From NCBI GenBank assembly GCA_016182605.1, contig JACPGE010000056.1, forward strand, positions 154,964 through 218,963: a DNA stretch of 64,000 bases, read 5' to 3'. The position numbers and the translations under genes were made by a program. Position 1 is the first letter of the stretch. Each line of letters opens with the position of its first letter. Source of the DNA: Candidatus Hydrogenedentota bacterium (GTDB taxonomy: Bacteria; Hydrogenedentota; Hydrogenedentia; Hydrogenedentales; JAEUWI01). The notes under the pieces are model-generated. The model did no database searches, was not told the origin of the DNA, and was given only the letters and a program-made list of their open reading frames with translations. Positions 6,559 to 15,766 of the stretch are shown one piece after another.

Positions 6559-8574
6559 ATGCGTAAACGTCTCCTTTTCCTCTTCTTGGTGCTGCCCGGC
6601 GTGCTTCAGGCGCAAGAAGCCGCCGTCTCCCTCCAGTCCTCGGTCGCGGCGGCCGTGGACAAGGTCAAGCCGGCGCTTGTCCGCATCCACGTGGTGGAAA
6701 CCGATTACAGTGAAGGACGGGAGATCAAGTATGAAATCTCAGGGAGTGGGGCGGTGATCGACGCCTCAGGCTTTGTAATCACCAACCACCACGTTGCGGG
6801 CCACGCGAAGCAGTTGAAATGCGTCTTCTCCAACAAACAGGAAGTCCCGGCGGTACTGGTGGGCGGCGATCCCCTGACGGACATCGCGGTCATCAAGCTC
6901 CAACCCGAGAGCCCACAGACCTACCCCGTGGCCACCTTCGGCGATTCGGATGCGATGCAGGCCGGGGATCCGGTCATGGCGATGGGGAGCCCGCTTTCCA
7001 TTTCGCAGAGCGTGACTCTGGGCATCGTGAGCAATACCGAAATGATCCTGCCCTCATGGATGAACCGCTGGGGCGGCATGCAACAGGATGGCGAAGATGT
7101 GGGCGGGCTGGTGAAGTGGATTGCGCACGACGCGGAGATCCATGGCGGCAACTCGGGCGGCCCCTTGGTGAATATGCAGGGCGAGATAATCGGCATCAAC
7201 GAGATCAAGATGGGCCTGGCGGGGGCGATACCGGGCAATCTGGCGAAGCACGTGGCGCAGAAGCTGATCGAGTTTGGCCATGTGCCGCGGGCCTGGCTGG
7301 GGCTGGAGGTGCAATCCCGCTTGAAGCACCACGATATGGAGCGGGGTGTTTTGGTGAGCAGCATCCTCAAGGACTCGCCCGCGGCGAAGGCCGGATTGAA
7401 GTCCGGGGATATTGTCCTGAAGATCAATGATCTGGAAGTGGATTTGCAGTTTCAGGAACAACTTCCCGCGCTGAACTTCGTGCTTTCCGAGTTGCCCGTG
7501 GGACAGCCCGCGCGTTTTCTGGTCTTGCGCGGCGCGCAGGAGCAAACGATGGAGGTGACGCCGGAGGAGCGGGAGAAGCGCGAGTCGAAGCAGCACGAAG
7601 TGAAGGAATGGGGATTGACCGTGCGCGACATCTCCATGCTGCAGGCGAAGGAATTGAAGCGGGATTCGACCGACGGCGTGCTGGTGACCACTGTGCGGCC
7701 AGGTGGCGCTGCGGGTGCGGCGAAGCCGGAAATCCGGGAGAAAGACATTCTCGTGGAAGTAGGCGGCACCCGGGTGAAGAATGTGGAAGAGCTTCGCGCG
7801 GCCACGGCCACAATTACCGCGAACGCGACGGAGCCGGTGGCCACACTGGCGGTATTTGAGCGCAAGACCGAACACTATCTCACGGTGGTGAAGGTCGGCG
7901 TTTCCGACCTGAAAGATCCCGGTCTTGAAGTGAAGAAGGCCTGGCTGCCCGTGGAGACCCAGGTCATTACGCGCGACATCGCCGGGCTGCTCAAAGACGA
8001 CGCGCTGACCGGATTCCGCATCACGCAGATCTACGAAGGCAGCACCGCGGAGAAGGCGGGCCTGAAAGTGGGCGACCTGATTACGGCGGTGGATGGAGAG
8101 GCCTTGACCGCCTCGGCCCCGGAGCACTACGAAGAGCTTCAGACTTTCGTGCGCCAGTATCGCGTGGGGGACTCCGCCGAACTGGTGGTGCTGCGTGGAG
8201 CGGAAACGCTGAAGGTGCCGGTGGCCTTGGAGCGCGCCCCCATGCTGGAGCGCGAAATGAAGAAATACCGCAACGACGACTTTGAGTTCACCGTGCGCGA
8301 CATTACCTTCTTCGATCGGGCGAAGGAACGCTGGCAGGAAGAACAGACCGGCGTGCTGGTGGATGAGGTGAAGCCGGGAAGCTGGGCCTCGCTGGGCGAA
8401 CTGAGCGTGGGGGACCTGCTCTTGCAGATTAACGACCAGGACATGACCACGGTGGAGGAGGTGCGCGCGGCGATGGAACGCATTGCCGCGGAGAAGTCCT
8501 CTTTTGTGATCTTGAAGGTGATGCGCGGCATTCACCAGCGCTTTATTGAACTTGAACCCAAGTGGGAATCCTGA
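6559..8574 (+). CDS. HtrA/DegP-like serine protease with four PDZ domains
   Basis: 671 residues with a signal peptide ending at about LQAQ (19). The trypsin-like domain retains the triad H78 (TNHHVAG), D108 (PLTDIAVIK) and S199 (GGNSGGPLV). Four PDZ domains follow, beginning near AWLGLEVQSRL, WGLTVRDISML, about GFRITQIYEGS and EFTVRDITFFD. Classical DegP/DegS proteins have one or two, so this is an expanded form. It should act in the periplasm in protein quality control or regulated proteolysis. ATG 6559 is chosen for GAGGT nine bases upstream and the clean signal peptide. A degenerate paralogue follows 19 bp downstream, probably in one transcript. Confidence 0.93.
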   Translation: MRKRLLFLFLVLPGVLQAQEAAVSLQSSVAAAVDKVKPALVRIHVVETDYSEGREIKYEISGSGAVIDASGFVITNHHVAGHAKQLKCVFSNKQEVPAVLVGGDPLTDIAVIKLQPESPQTYPVATFGDSDAMQAGDPVMAMGSPLSISQSVTLGIVSNTEMILPSWMNRWGGMQQDGEDVGGLVKWIAHDAEIHGGNSGGPLVNMQGEIIGINEIKMGLAGAIPGNLAKHVAQKLIEFGHVPRAWLGLEVQSRLKHHDMERGVLVSSILKDSPAAKAGLKSGDIVLKINDLEVDLQFQEQLPALNFVLSELPVGQPARFLVLRGAQEQTMEVTPEEREKRESKQHEVKEWGLTVRDISMLQAKELKRDSTDGVLVTTVRPGGAAGAAKPEIREKDILVEVGGTRVKNVEELRAATATITANATEPVATLAVFERKTEHYLTVVKVGVSDLKDPGLEVKKAWLPVETQVITRDIAGLLKDDALTGFRITQIYEGSTAEKAGLKVGDLITAVDGEALTASAPEHYEELQTFVRQYRVGDSAELVVLRGAETLKVPVALERAPMLEREMKKYRNDDFEFTVRDITFFDRAKERWQEEQTGVLVDEVKPGSWASLGELSVGDLLLQINDQDMTTVEEVRAAMERIAAEKSSFVILKVMRGIHQRFIELEPKWES

Positions 8575-8593
8575 GCAGGAAAGGAAGAGTTGC

Positions 8594-9388
8594 ATGCGCC
8601 GTTTATTTGTCTACAGCACCGCTGCCACGTTGATGGCGGTGTGTGGCGGCCTCTGGGCCGGCGAAGTCGAAGACAAGGCCCTGGCCATTCTGGAGAAGAG
8701 CAAGGACACCGTGGTTACGGTGGAACTGGTCTTGAAACAGAAATTCTCGATGGAGGGGATGGACACCCAGGAGAACGAGGAAAAACTCGAAGCCACCGGC
8801 ACCGTGATCGATGCGCAGGGGCTCACCGTGCTCGCACTTTCCTCAACCGACCCTTCCAGCCTCTACGCGTCCATGATGGACATGGAGCCCGGCTTCAAGG
8901 TGGACAGTGAAGTGAGCGACGCAAAGATCCTCCTGGGTAACGGCAAGGAAGTGCCGGCCCAGATCGTGCTGCGGGATGTGGATCTCGATTTGGCCTTTCT
9001 GCGCCCCCTGACCAAGCCCGAAGCGCCCTTCGCCTTTGTCGATCTGAATGCCGCGGTTCAGGCGAAGCTCCTGGATCAACTGGTCACCTTGAACCGCCTG
9101 GGCAAAGTGGCCAATCGCGTTTACTCCGTTTCCCTCGAACGCATCGAAGCCATCGTGGACAAGCCCCGGATGTTCTACATCCCCGGCAACGATCCCACCC
9201 ACACCGCTCAGGGATCCCCGGCATTCGCGCTGGATGGCAACATCGTGGGCATCTTCGTGATTCGCGTCATTAAGTCGACAGGGGGCGGCGGCATGATGGG
9301 CGGCGATTCCAACATGGCCTCCATTCTCCTTCCCGCGGCGGACATCGCCGAAGGCGCGAAACAGGCCCCGGGCTTTGATGGCAAGTAG
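8594..9388 (+). CDS. Exported trypsin-fold protein, probable pseudoprotease
   Basis: 264 residues with a signal peptide (cleavage near LWAG, residue 23). The fold resembles the HtrA protease domain: TGTVIDAQGLTVLALSS matches the beta-strand region before the catalytic His, RDVDLDLAFLRP the Asp strand, and GSPAFALDGNIVGI the Ser strand. The catalytic His position is occupied by Ser (residue 83 or 84), and the GNSGG Ser motif has become QGSPA. It therefore likely lacks protease activity. There is no PDZ domain. Its position right after the multi-PDZ protease suggests a binding partner, decoy or regulator of it, which is inference. Confidence 0.75.
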   Translation: MRRLFVYSTAATLMAVCGGLWAGEVEDKALAILEKSKDTVVTVELVLKQKFSMEGMDTQENEEKLEATGTVIDAQGLTVLALSSTDPSSLYASMMDMEPGFKVDSEVSDAKILLGNGKEVPAQIVLRDVDLDLAFLRPLTKPEAPFAFVDLNAAVQAKLLDQLVTLNRLGKVANRVYSVSLERIEAIVDKPRMFYIPGNDPTHTAQGSPAFALDGNIVGIFVIRVIKSTGGGGMMGGDSNMASILLPAADIAEGAKQAPGFDGK

Positions 9389-9427
9389 GACGGCGCAGTA
9401 CACTTCGCGCTCGAACCCAAGCACCAT

Positions 9428-9460
9428 CGGGGCGCTAGTTGAGCCGCCCCGTTCATTTTT
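9428..9460 (+). terminator. Rho-independent terminator after the protease pair
   Basis: CGGGGCG (9428-9434), a 10-nt loop and CGCCCCG (9445-9451) are followed by TTCATTTTT. It separates the protease genes from the folate operon. Confidence 0.7.
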
Positions 9461-9472
9461 CCGGATGAGATC

Positions 9473-10222
9473 ATGAGCGATTTGGAATCCCTCACAGGCA
9501 AGCGGGCTTTGGTTACCGGCGCGGCAAAGCGCCTGGGCCGGGCCGTGGCGGAGCGTCTGGCGCGGGAAGGCGCGCATCTCGTGCTGCACCATCGCAGTTC
9601 CCCCATGGAGGTGGAGGATCTGCGCAAGGCTCTGGAATGCCAAGGTGTGGAGGCTGCCGTGGTGCAGGCGGACTTGAGCAATTTGGATTCTCTCGCGGCG
9701 TTCCTGCGCGGCTGTATCGCGTCCCACGGGCCGCTAGACTATCTCGTGAATTGCGCGAGTATTTTTGAGGAGGCGGGCTTCGCGGAACTGGATGCGGAGT
9801 CCCTGCGCCGCAATGTGGACATCAATGCGCTTTCGCCCACGCTGCTCGCCCGGGAGTTCGCGTCCCAGGGGCGGCCTGGCGCCATCGTGAATTTTTTGGA
9901 TACCATGATCATGGACTATGATCGCAAGCACGTGCCGTATCACCTGAGCAAGCGCATGTTTGCCACGCTAAACCGCATTATGGCGGTGGAGTTCGCGCCG
10001 GCGATCCGCGTGAACGCCGTGGCGCCCGGGCTCGTGCTTCCCCCCGAGGGCAAGGGCGTGGACTATCTCGAAGCGTTGCACGGTTCCAATCTCTTGCAGC
10101 GTCATGGAAGCGCGGAGGGGATCGGGGAAGCGGTGGTGTTTCTGTTGCGGAGTGGTTTTATTACAGGACAAACCATTTATCTCGACGGCGGACGCCATAT
10201 GCGCGGCGCCATGTATGAATAG
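9473..10222 (+). CDS. Pteridine reductase-like SDR (PTR1/FolM type)
   Basis: 249 residues of a short-chain dehydrogenase. The cofactor motif is TGAAKRLG (15-22), the NADPH-type variant typical of PTR1/FolM, not TGxxxGxG. The catalytic Ser of ordinary SDRs is replaced by D143 (NFLDTM), with Y156 and K160 in YHLSK. The D-to-Y spacing of 13 is that of Leishmania PTR1 (D181, Y194, K198). This predicts reduction of dihydropterins or dihydrofolate. Heading an overlapping folB-folK-folE operon supports a dihydromonapterin/dihydrofolate reductase role. No folA is visible in the window. Confidence 0.88.
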   Translation: MSDLESLTGKRALVTGAAKRLGRAVAERLAREGAHLVLHHRSSPMEVEDLRKALECQGVEAAVVQADLSNLDSLAAFLRGCIASHGPLDYLVNCASIFEEAGFAELDAESLRRNVDINALSPTLLAREFASQGRPGAIVNFLDTMIMDYDRKHVPYHLSKRMFATLNRIMAVEFAPAIRVNAVAPGLVLPPEGKGVDYLEALHGSNLLQRHGSAEGIGEAVVFLLRSGFITGQTIYLDGGRHMRGAMYE

Positions 10223-10229
10223 CGCCGCA

Positions 10230-10592
10230 ATGGACAAGATTTACATTCGGGACCTGCAGGTCTCTTGTATTGTGGGGATCTATCCCGAGGAGCGCACGGC
10301 GAAACAGGAGGTGCTGATCAATGTGGTGTTGGAGACCGATCTCGCCCGTGCCTGCCGGAGCGATGATATTGCAGACACGGTGAACTACAAGGAAGTGAAG
10401 AAAACGATTTTGAGAATGGTGGAAGCGTCGGAGTTTTATCTGATCGAGCGCATGGCCGATGCCATTGCGGCGATTTGCCTGGACACTCCGGGCGTACAGC
10501 GGACCACCGTCACCGTGGACAAACCCGGCGCATTGCGCTTTGCGCGCAGTGTGGCCGTGGAGATTGCGCGTTCCCATGTGTCCAATCCATGA
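10230..10592 (+). CDS. folB: Dihydroneopterin aldolase
   Basis: 120 residues. It converts 7,8-dihydroneopterin to 6-hydroxymethyl-dihydropterin and glycolaldehyde in folate synthesis. GIYPEER carries the active-site Glu, and VDKPGALRFA carries the conserved Lys-Pro-x-Ala near the C-terminus. ATG 10230 gives the family's usual N-terminus (MDKIYIRDLQV). An in-frame ATG at 10215 would overlap the upstream reductase by 8 bp and add five residues; neither has a strong ribosome site, so coupled translation is likely. The gene overlaps folK by 17 bp. Confidence 0.92.
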   Translation: MDKIYIRDLQVSCIVGIYPEERTAKQEVLINVVLETDLARACRSDDIADTVNYKEVKKTILRMVEASEFYLIERMADAIAAICLDTPGVQRTTVTVDKPGALRFARSVAVEIARSHVSNP

Positions 10593-11118
10593 AGCCCGGG
10601 ATACAACCGCCTACATCGGCGTGGGTTCCAACATTGACGCGCAGCAGCATGTGGAATCCGGGCTCCTCCGTTTGCGCGATCGCGTGCGCATCATGGCCCT
10701 TTCCACCTTCTATTGGTCACCCGCATTGGGGCATCCCGAGCAGCCGCCCTATTTGAACGGCGTGGTCCGTGTGGAGACCCTGCTGCCTGCGCGCGCACTG
10801 AAGTTCGATGTGCTGCGTTCGATCGAAGAGGCGGAGGAGAGGGTGCGATCGGATGACCGCTACGCGCCGCGCACGCTGGATATGGATATTGTGATCCATG
10901 GAACGGCCTGTGTGGAGGAGCCGGGGCTTAAGCTGCCCGATCCCGCCGTGCTGGAACGGGGATTCCTGTTCCTGCCCCTGCTCGAAGTGGCCGCGGCGGA
11001 ATTGTGCTGGCCGCCGACGGGCCAGCCCCTGAATGAATTGAGCGCTCCGCGCGACGTGGAATCTCTGGAGGCGGATCGGGTGTTTACTAGACGCCTTCAA
11101 GAAAGGATACTGGGATGA
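10576..11118 (+). CDS. folK: 6-hydroxymethyl-7,8-dihydropterin pyrophosphokinase (copy 1)
   Basis: 180 residues. It transfers pyrophosphate from ATP to hydroxymethyl-dihydropterin, the step before dihydropteroate synthase. YIGVGSNIDAQQ is the N-terminal substrate strand, and PRTLDMDIVIHG is the HPPK signature with its metal-binding Asp pair. The start at 10576 lies inside the end of folB, and the stop overlaps folE by 4 bp (ATGA). A second folK lies at 55636, next to the pantothenate genes, so the two copies may serve differently regulated pathways. Confidence 0.92.
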   Translation: MCPIHEARDTTAYIGVGSNIDAQQHVESGLLRLRDRVRIMALSTFYWSPALGHPEQPPYLNGVVRVETLLPARALKFDVLRSIEEAEERVRSDDRYAPRTLDMDIVIHGTACVEEPGLKLPDPAVLERGFLFLPLLEVAAAELCWPPTGQPLNELSAPRDVESLEADRVFTRRLQERILG

Positions 11119-11684
11119 ATCAAGAGCGTGTTGCCGGCCTGATACGGGAACTGTTGATCGAACTGGGGGAGGACCCCGATCGCGAAGGGCTCGCCAAGAC
11201 CCCCATGCGCGTGGCCAAGGCCTACGAATTTCTGACCTCCGGCTATCGGAAGAATATCGACGACATCATCAACAATGCGATCTTCGAGTCTCAGTCGAAC
11301 AACATGATCATTTCGAGGGATATCGAAGTCTATAGCCTCTGCGAGCACCACATGCTGCCCTTCTTTGGGCGCTGCCACATCGGGTACGTGGCGAAAGACA
11401 AGGTCATCGGCCTTTCCAAGCTCGCGCGCATCGTCGACTTCTATGCGCGCCGTCTCCAGGTACAAGAGCGGCTCACCTCTGAAATCGCGCACGAGGTGCG
11501 GCGTCACACCAAGGCCGTCGGTGTGGGTGTGGTCATCGAGTGCCGGCACCTATGCAGTATGATGCGCGGCGTAGAGAAGCAGAACTCGGTTATGACCACC
11601 TCGACGGTGCTCGGTAGCTTCCGGGAAGAGGCGGTCACGCGGGAAGAATTCCTCTCGCTTATCAACCGCGACGTGCGCCACTGA
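11115..11684 (+). CDS. folE: GTP cyclohydrolase I
   Basis: 189 residues. It opens the GTP imidazole ring to give dihydroneopterin triphosphate, the first step of folate synthesis. Zinc ligands C76, H79 and C147 reproduce the spacing of C110, H113 and C181 in the E. coli enzyme. The motifs [12 protein letters not shown] and [11 protein letters not shown] are plain. The length is normal for the family, which in E. coli is about 30 residues longer at the N-terminus. It is the last gene of the overlapping folate operon, so the operon holds pathway steps 1, 3 and 4 plus a reductase, without folP. Confidence 0.96.
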   Translation: MNQERVAGLIRELLIELGEDPDREGLAKTPMRVAKAYEFLTSGYRKNIDDIINNAIFESQSNNMIISRDIEVYSLCEHHMLPFFGRCHIGYVAKDKVIGLSKLARIVDFYARRLQVQERLTSEIAHEVRRHTKAVGVGVVIECRHLCSMMRGVEKQNSVMTTSTVLGSFREEAVTREEFLSLINRDVRH

Positions 11685-11713
11685 GTCCGGCGTGAATGGT
11701 GCGGTGAAATTCA

Positions 11714-11743
11714 TTGAATTGGGGGGCCATAATTTAGTACGAT
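11714..11743 (+). promoter_or_regulatory. Promoter of tRNA-Ala
   Basis: TTGAAT (11714-11719), an 18-bp spacer and TACGAT (11738-11743) end 13 bp before the tRNA. Confidence 0.5.
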
Positions 11744-11756
11744 ACCCGCCGCTCAT

Positions 11757-11832
11757 GGGGCTGTAGCTCAGTTGGGAGAGCGCTGCGTTCGCAATGCAGA
11801 GGTCAGGGGTTCGATCCCCCTCAGCTCCACCA
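11757..11832 (+). tRNA. tRNA-Ala (CGC anticodon)
   Basis: A 76-nt cloverleaf. The acceptor stem GGGGCTG/CAGCTCC has one G-T pair. The anticodon stem is CTGCG/TGCAG (one G-T pair) with loop TTCGCAA, anticodon CGC reading GCG. The T-arm is GGGGGTTCGATCCCCC-like, and the CCA end is encoded. Confidence 0.97.
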
Positions 11833-11847
11833 TTTTTACCCCATCCA

Positions 11848-11883
11848 CCGCCCAATATCATGCTCCCGCATGGTATTGGGCGG
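11848..11883 (+). terminator. Long perfect hairpin downstream of tRNA-Ala
   Basis: CCGCCCAATA (11848-11857) pairs with TATTGGGCGG (11874-11883), enclosing an inner CATGC-TCCC-GCATG hairpin. The T-tract behind it is poor (TATTTCATTGTTTT), so it may be a terminator or a processing/stability element. Confidence 0.55.
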
Positions 11884-12058
11884 TATTTCATTGTTTTGGG
11901 ATGTTTCGATGGCCCCTCCCTGGCCTTCTCGTCCCAGATGCGCGCTGCAACTTGAAGCCAAGTGTGCCATAGAAGCACGTCGCGGATCTTGCGCCGTCTC
12001 GCTACCATGCTCCTCCTTGAGGCAGACTCACCCACTCTGGGTAGAAATCCGAATCTGC

Positions 12059-12087
12059 TTTACAGGAATCTTGATGCCTGTTAAAAT
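12059..12087 (+). promoter_or_regulatory. Promoter upstream of the TetR-family gene
   Basis: TTTACA (12059-12064), a 17-bp spacer and TAAAAT (12082-12087). Confidence 0.5.
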
Positions 12088-12150
12088 GCCGACAGATGTT
12101 AATCTCTTGGAGGTCTGAAGTTTATTTGACTTTTGTCTGGATGGCGCACC

Positions 12151-12897
12151 GTGAACACCCTGGAAGTATCCACGATCTCAGAGGGCAAGCGCAGCGAATT
12201 GCAGCGCCGGGACGCGTTGCATCTCGAGATTGCGCGGGGTATTTTCCTCCACGAGGGCTATCACAGTCTCACCATTTCCCGCTTGGCGAAAGCCACTGGC
12301 TTCTCGCGACCCACGCTCTACGAGCGCTTCAATTCCAAGGAGCAGCTCATCGTCGAACTGGGGTTGCGCTGTCAGGAAGAGTTGATTGCGTTCATGGAGG
12401 GGGCACGGAGTTTCCCAGGGCGTCCCCGGGAACGGATGGTGGCGATTGGAGAGGTGATCCGGCATTACGCGGATCGCTACACCGACGATTTGCGCATTTC
12501 CAATTTCAGTGGCACGGATTTCGTTCTGGAGAAGGTGCCGCCGGGGCTGCGGGATCGCTACACCAATCTGGACATGCAATTGCTCGCACTGATCCAGGGG
12601 ACTGTCGAGGAGGCAGTGGAAAGCGGGGATCTCCTTTGTCCCCCCGGAACATCGGCGCGAAGCTTGACCCTCACGCTGATTGCCCTCTTCGAGGGCTTGG
12701 CATCGGTTCAGCGCGGTTTGGCGATGTTGGAGCATTTGGCGATCGCCGATCCGGTTGCAGAGATCATTCGAAGCGCACATATGCTTCTGGATGGCTATGG
12801 GTGGCGTCCGCTCTCTTCGGAGTGGGACTACGCGGAAACGGAGCGCCGCATACGTGCGGAGGTGATTGCGGGGATGAAAGGAGGCGCGCTGGACTAA
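12151..12897 (+). CDS. TetR/AcrR-family transcriptional regulator
   Basis: 248 residues from GTG 12151. The N-terminal DNA-binding domain is a clear TetR helix-turn-helix: LTISRLAKATGFSRPTLYER, then FNSKEQLIVELG. The C-terminal ligand-binding part is helical and belongs to no subfamily I can name. An alternative TTG at 12133 would add six residues. Neither start has a good ribosome site, although a GGAGG lies unexpectedly far upstream (12110-12114). No obvious target operon adjoins it; the following prepilin and esterase genes have their own spacing and signals. Confidence 0.88.
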   Translation: MNTLEVSTISEGKRSELQRRDALHLEIARGIFLHEGYHSLTISRLAKATGFSRPTLYERFNSKEQLIVELGLRCQEELIAFMEGARSFPGRPRERMVAIGEVIRHYADRYTDDLRISNFSGTDFVLEKVPPGLRDRYTNLDMQLLALIQGTVEEAVESGDLLCPPGTSARSLTLTLIALFEGLASVQRGLAMLEHLAIADPVAEIIRSAHMLLDGYGWRPLSSEWDYAETERRIRAEVIAGMKGGALD

Positions 12898-13075
12898 GAC
12901 AACGAGATAACGGCTACGTGTAATGGCGAGGCGGTTCGCAGGCAGGAGCAAGCCAGTTAGGCGAATACATTGCGTCTTCACCGTCACCGTGGATTGTGTG
13001 GCGCGGAGCGTCGCGGATAATTCTGCGAAGGCCCCATCGTGTGCGCGCGCAATAAACGTTATAAGGAGTCATTAC

Positions 13076-13972
<897 letters not shown>

Positions 13973-13986
13973 GTATCTGCAGCACC

Positions 13987-14016
13987 GGGGCCGGGAAGCA
14001 GCCACTTCCCGGCCCC
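13987..14016 (+). terminator. Hairpin after the DUF1559 gene
   Basis: A perfect 12-bp stem GGGGCCGGGAAG/CTTCCCGGCCCC with loop CAGCCA. The following bases (CCGTGTTTC) are only weakly T-rich. Confidence 0.6.
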
Positions 14017-14073
14017 CCGTGTTTCTACGCGATCCGCCGCCACACAGCCCCAGGCGTTTGCCGGAAATCCTGC

Positions 14074-14103
14074 TTGACTGCCGGCAGAATCCGTTACTAT
14101 AGT
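14074..14103 (+). promoter_or_regulatory. Promoter of the esterase gene
   Basis: TTGACT (14074-14079) and TATAGT (14098-14103) with an 18-bp spacer, about 55 bp before the start codon. Confidence 0.5.
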
Positions 14104-14163
14104 TGTTCTCGTGTGCGATTCTGCTTGGCTGTACACTTCTAAAATGATTCCGGGAGTTGCGTC

Positions 14164-15738
14164 ATGGGCAAACTATTGCGGATAGTGTTTCTTGCCGTGT
14201 GTCTTCTGGGGGCGCTTCAGCCGCTCGCCGGTGCGTTGTCCGTTACTGGCGGCGCGATCCAGGGTAGCGAATCGGAGGGTATTCAGGTCTTCAAGGGCAT
14301 TCCCTTCGCAGCACCGCCCGTGGGCGAACTGCGCTGGAAAGCGCCGCAACCCGTGGTCCCTTGGGAAGGCACGCGGGACTGCACGGCTTACGGCAATTCC
14401 TGTGCGCAGACCAATTATCCCGAAGGCACGCTCTGGGCGCGTATGGCAAACATCCCCGAGGATCAGATGGCCGAGGATTGCCTCTATCTGAATGTATGGT
14501 CGCCGGCCATGACCCCGAAAGAACCCGCGGCGGTCATGGTGTGGATACATGGGGGAGGGCTCACGCGCGGCAGCAGCAGCAACATCGCGTATGGCGGCGC
14601 GGCCCTGGCCAAACAGGGGGTCGTGGTGGTAACGATCAACTATCGTCTCGGTCCCTTCGGATTCCTGGCCCTCAAGGAACTCTCGGCAGAATCGCCGCAG
14701 GGTGTGTCCGGCAACTATGGCGTGCTCGATCAGATCGTCGCGTTGCAGTGGGTACGGGACAATATTGCACAATTCGGCGGGGACCCAGGCCGCGTGACGA
14801 TCTTCGGAGAATCCGCGGGCTCGTGGAGTGTCTGTTCACTGGTTGCCTCGCCGCTCGCGAAGGGCCTCTTTCACGGGGCCATCGGCCAGAGTGGGGGTCA
14901 GTTTGAGCCCATGCCGCACCTCAAGACGGCCAACGGAAAAATCCCCGCGTGGGAAAGCGCCGGTGTCGCGTTTGCGGAAGCGCTGGCCGGGAAAAAGGAC
15001 TATACGATCGCCGATCTTCGCGGCGCTTCAACGGAGGCTGTTTTGACCGCCTTTGAAAGTCATGGAGGCGGACTGGCGAAGGGCAACGTGGACGGCTGGG
15101 TCTTCCCCGAAGATATCTACCAGATCTTCGCGAAGGGTCAACACAACCCGGTGCCCGTTATTGTGGGCTTCAATCAGGACGAGGGCACGGCCCTCTATCC
15201 GCACCTGACCCCGCCCACACGGGAGGCCTACCTCGCCTACGCGGAGAAAACCTATGGCCCGCTCAAGGACGCCTTTCTTGAAGTCTATCCCGCGGCGACG
15301 GACAAAGACGTGCGCAGCGCCTTCATGGCCTCCATGCGGGGCGCCGCATTCGGCTGGGAGATGAACACGTGGGCGAAACTGACGCGGGACAAGGGCGGCC
15401 AGGCTTACCTCTACTACTTCAGCCGCATCCCGGACACACCGCTCAAGGCGATGTTTGGTTCCCACCACGCCGCAGAGATTCTCTACGTCTTTCGGAATCT
15501 GGATAAGAGCCCCGAGCGCACCCTTCACCCGGAAGACCTGGCGTTGCAGGATGCCATGTCCGCCTATTGGGTGAACTTCGCGAAGACGGGGACGCCCGCT
15601 GGTGAAGGCCTGCCAGAGTGGAGTGCGTATGATGCTACCAAGTCCTACATGGCCTTTGGCGACTCCGTGGAATTGAAGCACGATGTCTTGCCGAAAGAGA
15701 TGGCCTTCTTTGATCAGGCAAAGAAACGCAAGCCATAG
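14164..15738 (+). CDS. Exported type B carboxylesterase
   Basis: 524 residues with a signal peptide ending near residue 24. It is an alpha/beta hydrolase of the carboxylesterase type B family. EDCLYLNVWSP and the oxyanion HGGG are conserved, the nucleophile is S217 in GESAGS, an acidic residue lies in GFNQDEGTAL, and the likely catalytic His is in GSHHAAEI. It should hydrolyse carboxylic esters in the periplasm or outside the cell; the substrate is unknown. It is transcribed alone and converges with the FG-GAP gene. Confidence 0.92.
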   Translation: MGKLLRIVFLAVCLLGALQPLAGALSVTGGAIQGSESEGIQVFKGIPFAAPPVGELRWKAPQPVVPWEGTRDCTAYGNSCAQTNYPEGTLWARMANIPEDQMAEDCLYLNVWSPAMTPKEPAAVMVWIHGGGLTRGSSSNIAYGGAALAKQGVVVVTINYRLGPFGFLALKELSAESPQGVSGNYGVLDQIVALQWVRDNIAQFGGDPGRVTIFGESAGSWSVCSLVASPLAKGLFHGAIGQSGGQFEPMPHLKTANGKIPAWESAGVAFAEALAGKKDYTIADLRGASTEAVLTAFESHGGGLAKGNVDGWVFPEDIYQIFAKGQHNPVPVIVGFNQDEGTALYPHLTPPTREAYLAYAEKTYGPLKDAFLEVYPAATDKDVRSAFMASMRGAAFGWEMNTWAKLTRDKGGQAYLYYFSRIPDTPLKAMFGSHHAAEILYVFRNLDKSPERTLHPEDLALQDAMSAYWVNFAKTGTPAGEGLPEWSAYDATKSYMAFGDSVELKHDVLPKEMAFFDQAKKRKP

Positions 15739-15766
15739 CCGAGGCACGAAGGACGAGGGAGTGCTG

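Noticed and set aside
7054-8595. Antisense frame opposite the HtrA gene
   Set aside because: The HtrA triad and PDZ repeats identify the sense strand.
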